The notes under the pieces were generated by a model. That model made no database searches and was not told the origin of the DNA. It was given only the letters and a program-made list of their open reading frames with translations. From positions 1 through 6,885 of the forward strand of contig JACZXN010000091.1 of the NCBI GenBank assembly GCA_022571575.1: a stretch of 6,885 bases of DNA. Reading direction: 5' to 3'. Below, in pieces: positions 1 through 6,390 of this stretch. The position numbers were made by a program, and so were the translations under genes. Position 1 is the stretch's first letter; every line of letters starts with the position of its first letter. This DNA comes from Chloroflexota bacterium (GTDB taxonomy: Bacteria; Chloroflexota; Dehalococcoidia; UBA3495).

Positions 1-542
1 CCGACCCGGCGGCGTTCCTGCTCCTCTACGACGCCCGCGCCGAGGCCCAAGGGTCCAGTGGAAGCAGGACGATTCCCTTGGAACAACTGGTCTTGGGTCC
101 CTACGAGACCTGTTTGGAAGAGGGTGAGATGCTCACTTCAGTTTCCGTGCCCCAGTTTGCTCCGGAGATGCGGGCAGCCTACCAAAAATTCGGATACCAC
201 CAACGTCCGACCCTGGGCTTGGGCGTGGCCGTCAGGTTGGAAAACGGGTCGGTGGCCGAAGCCCGGATCGCCGTGGGCTCCGTGGGTCCCAAGTCGGTGC
301 GGGTACCAGAAGCCGAAGAGTTGCTTCGTGGCAAAAACGTTGCCGATCTCTTGGGGACAGGGTCTCATTCAGGCCCACCGGTGCTGGACGAGGCCGGCCG
401 AATGGCAGCCCAAGCGGCCCAGCCGATGGACGATCTGCACGGGGCTGCCGACTACAAGGAGCACTTGGTCCGCGTCTTCCTGGAACGCGTATTCGCCGAA
501 GCAGTGGGGGCGGCGCCCGCGGCCCGGCGCTCGGCAGCCTGA
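1..542 (+). CDS. Molybdenum hydroxylase FAD-binding subunit (CoxM/XdhB-like), 3' part only
   Basis: This is the C-terminal part of the medium, FAD-binding subunit of a xanthine dehydrogenase/CO dehydrogenase-type molybdenum hydroxylase. The subunit takes electrons from the [2Fe-2S] clusters and passes them to the final acceptor. The reading frame is open from position 3, and the gene begins outside the window. A TTG at 78 lies inside the domain and is not the start, because the upstream residues (DPAAFLLLYDARAE, then RTIPLEQLVLGPYET) already match the family. Visible landmarks are the LGPYET segment, the GEMLTSVSVP strand that opens the CO_deh_flav_C domain, the YQKFGYHQRPT segment, and a closing AADYKEHLVRVFLERV helix typical of the subunit's end. 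The N-terminal FAD-binding motifs are missing because of the window edge. The tail is Ala/Arg-rich. The [2Fe-2S] subunit starts 17 nt downstream. The family call is firm; the substrate is unknown. Confidence 0.9.
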   Translation, partial: DPAAFLLLYDARAEAQGSSGSRTIPLEQLVLGPYETCLEEGEMLTSVSVPQFAPEMRAAYQKFGYHQRPTLGLGVAVRLENGSVAEARIAVGSVGPKSVRVPEAEELLRGKNVADLLGTGSHSGPPVLDEAGRMAAQAAQPMDDLHGAADYKEHLVRVFLERVFAEAVGAAPAARRSAA

Positions 543-548
543 ACGGCT

Positions 549-555
549 GGAGGGG
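549..555 (+). promoter_or_regulatory. Ribosome binding site that fixes a TTG start
   Basis: GGAGGGG lies 4 nt upstream of the TTG at 560. No ATG or GTG occurs in this frame before the conserved domain, so this Shine-Dalgarno-like run is the main support for the TTG start of the iron-sulfur subunit. Confidence 0.6.
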
Positions 556-559
556 TACA

Positions 560-1090
560 TTGTCCAGCAACGATCGAACGAACGGGCGGGATAACGGGCA
601 CAGTCCCGACGTAATCGGATTCACCATCGAGCTTACGGTCAACGGGCGTCGGGTCTCCCTGGACATCCCGCCCCAACTGACGCTCTTGGACCTGCTCCGG
701 GACCGGCTTGGCCTCAAGGGGGCCAAACGTTCCTGCGACCTGCAGGTCTGCGGCACTTGCACTATCTTGGTAGACGGGAAGGCCGTCAGCGCCTGCACCT
801 ACCTGGCTTACGAAGCGCGGGGCGCGGAGGTGCTCACCATCGAGGGCCTGGCCGATGGCGACCGCCTCCATCCCATGCAGCAGGCCTTCATTGACAACGC
901 CGCCTTCCAGTGCGGCTTTTGCACGCCGGGGATGATCCTGGCCGCCAAGTCCTTGTTGGACGAAGACCCCCAGCCCAGCGAAGAAAAAGTTAAAGAGTAC
1001 ATGCAGGGCAACATCTGCCGCTGCACCGGCTACCGGAAGATCGTCGAGGCCATCCTGGACGCCGCCGGCAAGACCGGGGGACAGGGTTAG
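560..1090 (+). CDS. Molybdenum hydroxylase [2Fe-2S] subunit (CoxS/XdhC-like)
   Basis: This is the small electron-transfer subunit (176 aa), which carries two [2Fe-2S] clusters between the molybdenum site and the FAD subunit. The N-terminal plant-ferredoxin-like domain (about residues 20-95) has the C-x4-C-x2-C...C ligand set at C59, C64, C67 and C79, in SCDLQVCGTC and then SAC. The C-terminal helical domain has the second set in QCGFCTPG (C118, C121) and NICRCTGYRKIVEAI (C153, C155). All eight ligands are present, so the protein should be functional. It starts at TTG 560, supported by GGAGGGG just upstream. This gives a polar Asn/Asp/Gly-rich extension of roughly 18 residues before the usual family start, so the protein is slightly longer than the typical 150-165 aa. 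The Mo subunit begins 9 nt after the stop. The family is certain; the exact start is less so. Confidence 0.95.
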   Translation: MSSNDRTNGRDNGHSPDVIGFTIELTVNGRRVSLDIPPQLTLLDLLRDRLGLKGAKRSCDLQVCGTCTILVDGKAVSACTYLAYEARGAEVLTIEGLADGDRLHPMQQAFIDNAAFQCGFCTPGMILAAKSLLDEDPQPSEEKVKEYMQGNICRCTGYRKIVEAILDAAGKTGGQG

Positions 1091-1099
1091 GGGAAAAGC

Positions 1100-3331
1100 A
1101 TGGATATCATCGGAGTCTCCGTACCCAGAATCGACGGAGTGGACAAGGTTACCGGCCGCGCCGCTTACGTGGGCGACCTGGAAGTATCCGGAATGCTCCA
1201 CGGCAAGATACTCCGCAGTCCCCTGCCCCACGCCGTGGTCCGGGAGATCGACGCCAGCGAGGCCTTGAAGCTGCCCGGCGTGGTGGCGGTGCTGACCCGG
1301 GACGACCTGGAAGGGCTGGACCCATTCTACGGCGCGGTGGTGCGTGACCGGCCCTTCATCGCCACGGACAAGGTCCGCTATCAGGGAGAGCCGGTGGCCG
1401 CCGTGGCCGCCGTTGATCAGGCCACCGCGGAAGAGGCCCTGGACCTGATCCAGGTGGAGTACGAGGAGTTGCCGGTGGTCTCCGATACCGTTGAGGCCCT
1501 ATCGGGCAATGGGGCGACCGTCCACGAGACCAATCTGTGCAACGAGAGCGGCTACGAGTGGGGAGACGTGGCAGACGCCTTCGCCAAGGCCGACCACGTA
1601 TTCGAAGACACCTTTACTTTCCCCATGGTCTACCACTACTCCATGGAGCCCCACGCCGTCATCGCCGACTATTCCAACCAGGGAATCACTGTCTGGTCCA
1701 CGGCCCAGCACCCCTTCCTGGTGCGCGAAGACCTGGCCCGGATGTTCGGCTTTAAGTTGCATCAGGTGCGGGTGGTTGTCCCCTACCTGGGGGGCGGGTT
1801 CGGCAGCAAGTCCTACACCAAGCTGGAGCCCCTGGTGGTGGCCTTGAGCAAGGTCGCCGGGCGTCCCGTCCGCATCGCTCTCACCGTTGAAGAAGCCTTC
1901 AAGACCATCCGCAGGCATGCCGCCCGGTGCACCGTCAAGACCGGGGTGATGGACGACGGCGAGTTCGTGGCCCGGGAGTGTGTGATCCATCTGGACACCG
2001 GCGCCTACGCCGATAACGGGCCCTTGGTGGCCAACCGGGCCGCCATGCGCGTCATGGGCGCGTATCGTTGGGCCAACGTAAAGATCACTTCCTACGCGGT
2101 CTACACCAACAGCACGCCCGCCGGTTCCTTCCGGTCCATCGGCGCTCCCCAAGCCGCTTGGGCCAGCGAGTCCCAGGTGGACATCATCGCCCATGCCTTG
2201 GGCTTGGACCCATTGGAGATTCGACTAAAGAACCTGGTGGCCAGGGGCGAGGAGTTCCGGCCGGGAAACCGCCCGCTGGACGCCGACCCGGCCACCGGGC
2301 TGCGCCTGGCCGCCCAAGCCGTGGGCATGAGCCTGGACCGAGAGCCGGAAGAGCAGGAATCGCCGCTTCCCATAAAGACCGGCCGGGGGCTGGGCTGCAA
2401 CCTATCGGGCGTGGGCTCGTCGCCAACGTCCACCGCCATCGTCCGCCTGCACGTGGACGGCACGGTCACGGTCTTGGCCGGGACCACCGAGATCGGACAG
2501 GGCTCCCGCGGCGTCTTGGCCCAGGTGGTGTCCCAAGAGCTGCAGGTGCCCTTGGATCAGGTGGGCATGGTCTCATCGGACACCGGTATCGTGCCCTACG
2601 ACCGGTCCACCGGTTCCAGCCGCTCCACCACCATGATGGGTCTGGCGGTGCAGGGCGCGGCCAAGGAAGTGAAGGAACAATTGCTGGAACTGGGCGCCTT
2701 GCACTTCGATTGTGCCGAGGAAGAGCTGTCGGTGAACGACGGGCTGGTACTGCGGGGCACAGAGTCGGTCACCTACGGCGCTCTCATCGAGGAGGAGTTC
2801 GGAACATATGCCGGCGAACTCCTGGGCCGGGGGTACGTTACTCCCCGCATGAACAACGGCCGGCTGCGCCAGGGGCCCGCGTTCTGGGAGATAGGCATCG
2901 CCGCCGCCCAGATAGAGGTGGACACGGACACCGGCGCCATCCGCATACCCCACTATGTCTCGGTGGCCGACGTGGGCGTCGCCATCAATCCCCAGCAATG
3001 CGAAGGGCAAGACGAGGGGGCATCCATGCAGGGGCTGGGCCACACCCTGTTCGAAGAGATGATCTATGAAGACGGCCAGTTGCTCAATCCCAACATGGTG
3101 GACTACAAGGTGCCCACCTTTGCCGACCTGCCGGGCGACCTGGAATCGATGATGATCGAGAACCATGACGGCCCCGGCCCATTCGGCGCTAAGGGACTGG
3201 GCGAGGGCGGTATCGTCTCCGCCGCACCCTCGGTGGCCAACGCGCTATTCCAAGCCACCGGCGTCAGGATCAAGGACCTGCCCCTGACCCCAGAACGGGT
3301 CTGGCGCGCGATTCGAGATGCCAAAAAGTGA
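1100..3331 (+). CDS. Molybdenum hydroxylase large subunit, molybdopterin-binding (CoxL/XdhA-like)
   Basis: This is the catalytic subunit (743 aa) of a xanthine dehydrogenase-family hydroxylase, which inserts a water-derived oxygen into its substrate at a Mo-cytosine- or Mo-pterin cofactor. The N-terminal Ald_Xan_dh_C domain (about residues 18-125) begins PRIDGVDKVTGRAAYVGDL. The first Mo-cofactor domain (about 135-375) contains GGGFGSK at 231-237 and the active-site loop PAGSFRSIGAPQ, with R345. The second (about 400-700) contains EIGQG at 464-468, TGSSRSTT, and GAKGLGEGG with the catalytic glutamate at E702. The length suits the family (about 740-800 aa) and no break is visible. The loop is not AYRCSFR (form I CO dehydrogenase) nor AYRGAGR (form II), so CO is an unlikely substrate. 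Candidates include an N-heterocycle, an aldehyde or an aromatic/acyl-CoA; the sequence does not decide. The ATG at 1100 follows a purine-rich GGGGAAAAG. The stop overlaps the next gene by 4 nt. Confidence 0.95.
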   Translation: MDIIGVSVPRIDGVDKVTGRAAYVGDLEVSGMLHGKILRSPLPHAVVREIDASEALKLPGVVAVLTRDDLEGLDPFYGAVVRDRPFIATDKVRYQGEPVAAVAAVDQATAEEALDLIQVEYEELPVVSDTVEALSGNGATVHETNLCNESGYEWGDVADAFAKADHVFEDTFTFPMVYHYSMEPHAVIADYSNQGITVWSTAQHPFLVREDLARMFGFKLHQVRVVVPYLGGGFGSKSYTKLEPLVVALSKVAGRPVRIALTVEEAFKTIRRHAARCTVKTGVMDDGEFVARECVIHLDTGAYADNGPLVANRAAMRVMGAYRWANVKITSYAVYTNSTPAGSFRSIGAPQAAWASESQVDIIAHALGLDPLEIRLKNLVARGEEFRPGNRPLDADPATGLRLAAQAVGMSLDREPEEQESPLPIKTGRGLGCNLSGVGSSPTSTAIVRLHVDGTVTVLAGTTEIGQGSRGVLAQVVSQELQVPLDQVGMVSSDTGIVPYDRSTGSSRSTTMMGLAVQGAAKEVKEQLLELGALHFDCAEEELSVNDGLVLRGTESVTYGALIEEEFGTYAGELLGRGYVTPRMNNGRLRQGPAFWEIGIAAAQIEVDTDTGAIRIPHYVSVADVGVAINPQQCEGQDEGASMQGLGHTLFEEMIYEDGQLLNPNMVDYKVPTFADLPGDLESMMIENHDGPGPFGAKGLGEGGIVSAAPSVANALFQATGVRIKDLPLTPERVWRAIRDAKK

Positions 3332-3783
3332 AGATCTCCGACAGCCTTGAGGTCGAATTCCCCATCCAGCAGGTGTGGGACCTTGTACAAGACCCTCGCC
3401 GCTCCATGGGGGCCATGCCGGGAGTCCAGTCCGTCGATATCCGCGATGACACCACGTTCGACCTCACCGTGGCGCAACGGATGGGCCCGTTCCGGGTCCA
3501 GTTCCAAGTGACGATGATCCTGGAGGAAGTGACCCCGCCGACTCGCCTGGTCGCCACCGGTCAAGGTAAGGAATCGTCTGGGACGTTGCTGCGGATACCC
3601 TCAGCAGTACTGGAACTGGAAGCCCTGGGCGATGAACGGACCCGGCTTTCCTACGAGATAGAGTTCAGTCTAATGGGGAAATTGGGGACCCTTGGTTACC
3701 CGATGCTTAAACACAAAGCGGGGGAGATGTCCAAGAAATTCGCCGATAACCTACGGGAAGAGTTATCCAAGACGGCATCCTGA
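3328..3783 (+). CDS. CoxG-like SRPBCC protein (carbon monoxide dehydrogenase subunit G family)
   Basis: This 151-aa protein of the CoxG branch of the START/SRPBCC fold has a hydrophobic-pocket fold. CoxG proteins accompany molybdenum hydroxylases; for mycobacterial CO dehydrogenase, CoxG is reported to bring menaquinone from the membrane to the enzyme, and in Afipia it is linked to membrane attachment. Family marks are the opening SLEVEFPIQQVWDLVQDP, the MPGVQSVD segment (usually LPGV) near residues 30-37, and the C-terminal helix with GKLGTLGYPMLKHKAGEM, then FADNLREEL. No C-terminal membrane anchor or Pro/Ala-rich tail is present, so this is a short soluble form. The GTG start overlaps the large-subunit TGA as GTGA, which suggests translational coupling and a 1:1 functional link. 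A role in handing electrons to quinone is inferred from the family; cofactor insertion or assembly is the alternative. Confidence 0.88.
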   Translation: MKISDSLEVEFPIQQVWDLVQDPRRSMGAMPGVQSVDIRDDTTFDLTVAQRMGPFRVQFQVTMILEEVTPPTRLVATGQGKESSGTLLRIPSAVLELEALGDERTRLSYEIEFSLMGKLGTLGYPMLKHKAGEMSKKFADNLREELSKTAS

Positions 3784-3806
3784 GGTCTTAGCCAAGCGCT
3801 TTTTAT

Positions 3807-3812
3807 AAGGAG
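3807..3812 (+). promoter_or_regulatory. Ribosome binding site of the alcohol dehydrogenase gene
   Basis: AAGGAG lies 6 nt before the ATG at 3819. It is the closest match to the consensus Shine-Dalgarno in the window and supports independent, efficient initiation of this gene within the operon. Confidence 0.75.
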
Positions 3813-3818
3813 ACCGGC

Positions 3819-4919
3819 ATGAAGATCAAAGCAGCGGTCCTTTACGAATTGGGTGGCCGCCTGGAAGTGGAAGATATCGAGCTGGCCGAGCCGAAAGAAG
3901 GCGAAGTGTTAGTCAAGGTGGTGGCTGCCGGGGTCTGCCACAGCGATATCTCGGTCATCGACGGGGTGATTCCTTTCCCTCTCCCGACGGTCTTGGGCCA
4001 TGAAGGATCGGGCGTGGTTGAGAGCGTGGGGCCTGGCGTTGACCATGTTCAAAGCGGCGACCACGTGATCTTCTCGTTCATCCCGGCCTGTGGGCAGTGC
4101 TTCTATTGCCTCAGGGGTATGGCCAACCTATGCGAGCCCGCGCTGCGCCTCGGCGGAAACCTCTTTGACGGCACCTCCCGGTTGACCAACGGCAAGGGCG
4201 CGTCTCTCAATCACTTCTCATCCACTTCTTGCTTCGCCGAATACGCTGTGATGCCGCAACAGAGCGCCATCAAGATCGATCCAGACGTGCCTCTGGACGT
4301 AGTGGCTCTGATCGGATGCTGCGTGACCACAGGCGCCGGCGCCGTCTTCAATACGGCCAAGGTCTCGCCAGGGAGTTCGGTGGCCGTGTTTGGCTGCGGC
4401 GGGGTGGGCCTAAGCATCGTCCAGGGAGCTGCCATCTCGGGCGCTCAACCGGTCATCGCCTTGGACCTTTGGCAGGAACGTTTGGACCTGGCGATGGAAT
4501 TGGGAGCGACCCACACCATCAACGCCTCCACCGAAGATGGGACCAGGATGATCCGGGAGTTGACCGGGGGGAAGGGTGTCGATTTTGCTTTTGAGGCCAT
4601 CGGAAACCCGGACACATTTAGTCAGGCGTACCGCAGCATCCATTGGGGCGGCACCTGCGTCTGCGTGGGCGTCCCGGCCGCAGATGCCAAGCTGACCTTC
4701 GACAGCCGGTTGATCATGCAGGAACGCACCATCAAGGGCAGCCTGTACGGCTCCTCCAACCCTAAAGTCGATTTCGTGAATCTGGTGGCGCTGTATTCCG
4801 CGGGCAAACTGAAACTAGACCAGATGATCACCGGTAGATTCCCCCTGGAGCGCATCAACGGTGCGCTTGAAGACCTGCGGAAGGGTATCGGGGTCCGCAG
4901 CGTCATCGTTTTTGACTGA
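3819..4919 (+). CDS. Zinc-dependent medium-chain alcohol dehydrogenase, NAD-type
   Basis: This 366-aa MDR-superfamily enzyme oxidises an alcohol (or reduces an aldehyde) with a nicotinamide cofactor. The N-terminal GroES-like domain (about residues 5-150) has catalytic-zinc ligands C40 (GVCHSD) and H61-E62 (GHEGSG), with C167 in GCCVTTGAG as the third. The structural-zinc lobe has four cysteines, C91, C94, C97 and C105. The Rossmann domain has GCGGVG at 192-197, and D216 ends the second strand (ALDLWQ), which favours NAD over NADP. The lobe between about residues 105 and 140 (FDGTSRL, FSSTSCFAEY) resembles class III/Rxyl_3153-like bacterial ADHs. The usual GCG around the third ligand is GCC here, so C167 and C168 are adjacent. 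The gene lies 35 nt after the CoxG-like gene with its own strong ribosome site. It probably acts on an alcohol or aldehyde from the same pathway; the real substrate is unknown. Confidence 0.93.
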   Translation: MKIKAAVLYELGGRLEVEDIELAEPKEGEVLVKVVAAGVCHSDISVIDGVIPFPLPTVLGHEGSGVVESVGPGVDHVQSGDHVIFSFIPACGQCFYCLRGMANLCEPALRLGGNLFDGTSRLTNGKGASLNHFSSTSCFAEYAVMPQQSAIKIDPDVPLDVVALIGCCVTTGAGAVFNTAKVSPGSSVAVFGCGGVGLSIVQGAAISGAQPVIALDLWQERLDLAMELGATHTINASTEDGTRMIRELTGGKGVDFAFEAIGNPDTFSQAYRSIHWGGTCVCVGVPAADAKLTFDSRLIMQERTIKGSLYGSSNPKVDFVNLVALYSAGKLKLDQMITGRFPLERINGALEDLRKGIGVRSVIVFD

Positions 4920-4966
4920 TTCTTCGCGACCCATGCAGTAGGAACAAATAGAGCGGGAGGGAACCA

Positions 4967-6214
4967 ATGACATCGGACACAGACCGCCTTTTGCCCAAGC
5001 AATTCGGTCCCTTGCAGGGAGTGCGGATCTTATCCACCGGAACTCTCATCGCCCAGCCCTTCGCGGCGAACATCGCGGCCGAGATGGGGGCGGAGGTGAT
5101 TCAGATCGAGATTCCCAAGACCGGGGACGTGGTCTGGCGGCAATTGGAGTTCATCATGGACGACGCCGATGGGGGCTCAACCTCCGCCGGTTGGGTCCAG
5201 ACCCGCCGCAACAGCTTTCATGCAACCCTGGACCTGGCTTCCCCCAAGGGCCAAAAGATATTCCTGGACATGATCCCGAAGGTCGATATCTGGATGGAGA
5301 GCTCGATCCCAGGGACCTATCCCGAATGGGGCCTGGACGACGCCACAGTCATGGCGGCCAACCCCGGTCTGGTCATCACCCATGTTTCCGGGTACGGCCA
5401 GGACGGCCACCCAGATTATCTTGGCCGGGCTTCCTATGATTTCATCGGCCAGGGCTTCGGCGGGCTGATGAATCTCACCGGGTTCCCGGACCCGGAGCCG
5501 CCCAGCAGGGCCGCCCCCTGGACCGGAGATTTCATCACCGGCCTCAGTTGCTTGTGGTCTTCATTAGCTGGGTACATCCACGCCCAAAAGACCGGCAAAG
5601 GACAGGTCATCGACCTAGCCCAATTCGAGGCCATCCACTACCTGCTCTCCGGCACCATGGTGGCCTATTACGAGTTGGGCATCAACCGGGAACGGGGCGG
5701 CAACAAAGCAGGACTATTCCAGCCTTATGACGTTTTCCAGGCGTCGGACGGGTGGGTCAACATCGCCGCTCTTGGCGCCGTTTTCACCCGCATCTGTATC
5801 GTGCTCGGCCTCGACGATATCGAGGGGAAATGGAGAAACGCCGCCACAGACCCGCAATCCCCTGAGGGCATCGAGTTTGACGCCATACTCAGAGGCTGGG
5901 TGGAGTCCCGTACCGTGAAAGAAGTGGTAGACCTACTAAACGCAGGTCAGGTCGCCTGCACGCCCATCATGACGCCCAAAGACATGGCGGAAGACCCCCA
6001 CTATGAGGCCCGGAACGTCCACATCGAGTGGGATGACCCGCAGCTTGGCCGGAAGGTCAAGGGCACGGGCGTTTTCCCCAGGTTCTCCGATACGCCGGGA
6101 GAGATCTGGCGGGGCTCGGTCGGTCTCGGCCACGACAACGACCTGGTCTTCGGCAAACTGATGGGTATGAGCGAGTCCGAGATAGCGGGCTTGGCCGAGG
6201 AAGGGGTGATTTAG
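4967..6214 (+). CDS. Class III CoA transferase, CaiB/BaiF family
   Basis: This 415-aa enzyme is of the formyl-CoA transferase / CaiB / BaiF family, which moves CoA between an acyl-CoA donor and a carboxylic acid through an aspartyl intermediate. The N-terminal Rossmann-like part opens GPLQGVRILSTGTLIAQPFA and continues with AAEMGAEVIQIE and the RRNSFHATLDL strand near residue 81. The ITHVSGYGQDG turn is at about 137-147. D188 in the TGDFITGL segment aligns with the catalytic aspartate (D169 of formyl-CoA transferase) and is followed by the family's KTGKGQVIDLAQFEA. The small domain ends with the usual GQVACTPIMTPKDMAEDPHYEARN. Length matches the family (about 390-430 aa). The ATG has GGGAGGG at 4955-4961, 5 nt upstream. 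It is the last gene before a hairpin and probably the operon's end. The acid and CoA donor cannot be named. Confidence 0.93.
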   Translation: MTSDTDRLLPKQFGPLQGVRILSTGTLIAQPFAANIAAEMGAEVIQIEIPKTGDVVWRQLEFIMDDADGGSTSAGWVQTRRNSFHATLDLASPKGQKIFLDMIPKVDIWMESSIPGTYPEWGLDDATVMAANPGLVITHVSGYGQDGHPDYLGRASYDFIGQGFGGLMNLTGFPDPEPPSRAAPWTGDFITGLSCLWSSLAGYIHAQKTGKGQVIDLAQFEAIHYLLSGTMVAYYELGINRERGGNKAGLFQPYDVFQASDGWVNIAALGAVFTRICIVLGLDDIEGKWRNAATDPQSPEGIEFDAILRGWVESRTVKEVVDLLNAGQVACTPIMTPKDMAEDPHYEARNVHIEWDDPQLGRKVKGTGVFPRFSDTPGEIWRGSVGLGHDNDLVFGKLMGMSESEIAGLAEEGVI

Positions 6215-6216
6215 GG

Positions 6217-6237
6217 GGCGGGCAATCTACGCCCGCC
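6217..6237 (+). terminator. Perfect 7-bp hairpin just after the last operon gene, possible terminator
   Basis: GGCGGGC (6217-6223) and GCCCGCC (6231-6237) form a perfect all-GC stem with a 7-nt loop, 2 nt after the CoA transferase stop. No U-run follows (GGAGTTCCTG), so it is not a canonical intrinsic terminator. It may protect the 3' end, or be part of the dispersed repeat that follows. Position and strength support a transcript-end role. Confidence 0.5.
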
Positions 6238-6268
6238 GGAGTTCCTGCGGAAGCCGGGAATGACGGGG
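6238..6268. repeat. Dispersed intergenic repeat of the 'SFPASAG' type
   Basis: The stretch GTTCCTGCGGAAGCCGGGAA, followed by TGACGGGG, matches the short palindromic intergenic element that appears in spurious translations as SFPASAG / SFPRKRES and is scattered through many bacterial genomes. Read on the minus strand it gives FPASAGTP. TTCC and GGAA near its ends can pair. Recognition is from memory of the element's form; copy number in this genome cannot be seen from one window. Confidence 0.5.
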
Positions 6269-6292
6269 GAAGAGGACGGTACGCCATCACAA

Positions 6293-6390
6293 CCGTTCGT
6301 CCTGAGCGCGTCGAAGGATGTGCATAAGTCATGCTGCTGGTGGAAACCGGTCTACCCCGAGCGGTGGTTCGACGGGCTCACCATGAACGG
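6293..6390. repeat. Imperfect inverted repeat of the 'FVLSxSKD' dispersed element
   Basis: The left arm at 6293-6319 (CCGTTCGTCCTGAGCGCGTC and on to GAAGGAT) and the right arm at 6364-6390 are reverse complements at 20 of 27 positions by hand count, with a 44-nt spacer between. The left arm read in frame gives PFVLSASKD, the well-known spurious peptide of a repeat family found in many GC-rich bacterial genomes and metagenomes. The pair can fold into a long hairpin in either strand. It looks like a REP/MITE-like non-autonomous element, or two opposed copies; no transposase is present. Confidence 0.6.

Noticed and set aside
58..594. Open frame on the plus strand overlapping the FAD-subunit end
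   Set aside because: It lies out of frame across a clear CO_deh_flav_C coding region, and its Trp/Arg/Pro-rich composition is that of a shadow frame.
452..1231. 259-codon minus-strand frame opposite the iron-sulfur subunit
   Set aside because: It is antisense to a gene with all eight cluster cysteines conserved, and no family features are seen in its translation.
2068..3069. Long (333-codon) open frame inside the Mo subunit gene
   Set aside because: The Gly/Arg/His-rich product has no recognisable domain and is entirely inside the well-supported large subunit; such frames are common in GC-rich genes.
1..3783. Aerobic carbon monoxide dehydrogenase (coxMSLG) as the function
   Set aside because: The order matches cox clusters, but the large subunit lacks the AYRCSFR loop with the Cu-ligand cysteine, so symbols coxM/S/L were not assigned.
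3794..3805. AAGCGCTT followed by TTTT as a terminator between the CoxG-like and ADH genes
   Set aside because: The palindrome has no loop and only 4 bp per arm, so it cannot form a useful hairpin; the gap is better read as within an operon.
3803..3808. TTATAA as a -10 promoter element for the ADH gene
   Set aside because: It overlaps the ribosome site, leaving no room for a leader, and no -35-like match at the correct distance was found.
6057..6332. Minus-strand frame overlapping the operon end and repeats
   Set aside because: Its SFPASAGTP stretch is again a repeat translation and the rest is antisense to the CoA transferase gene.
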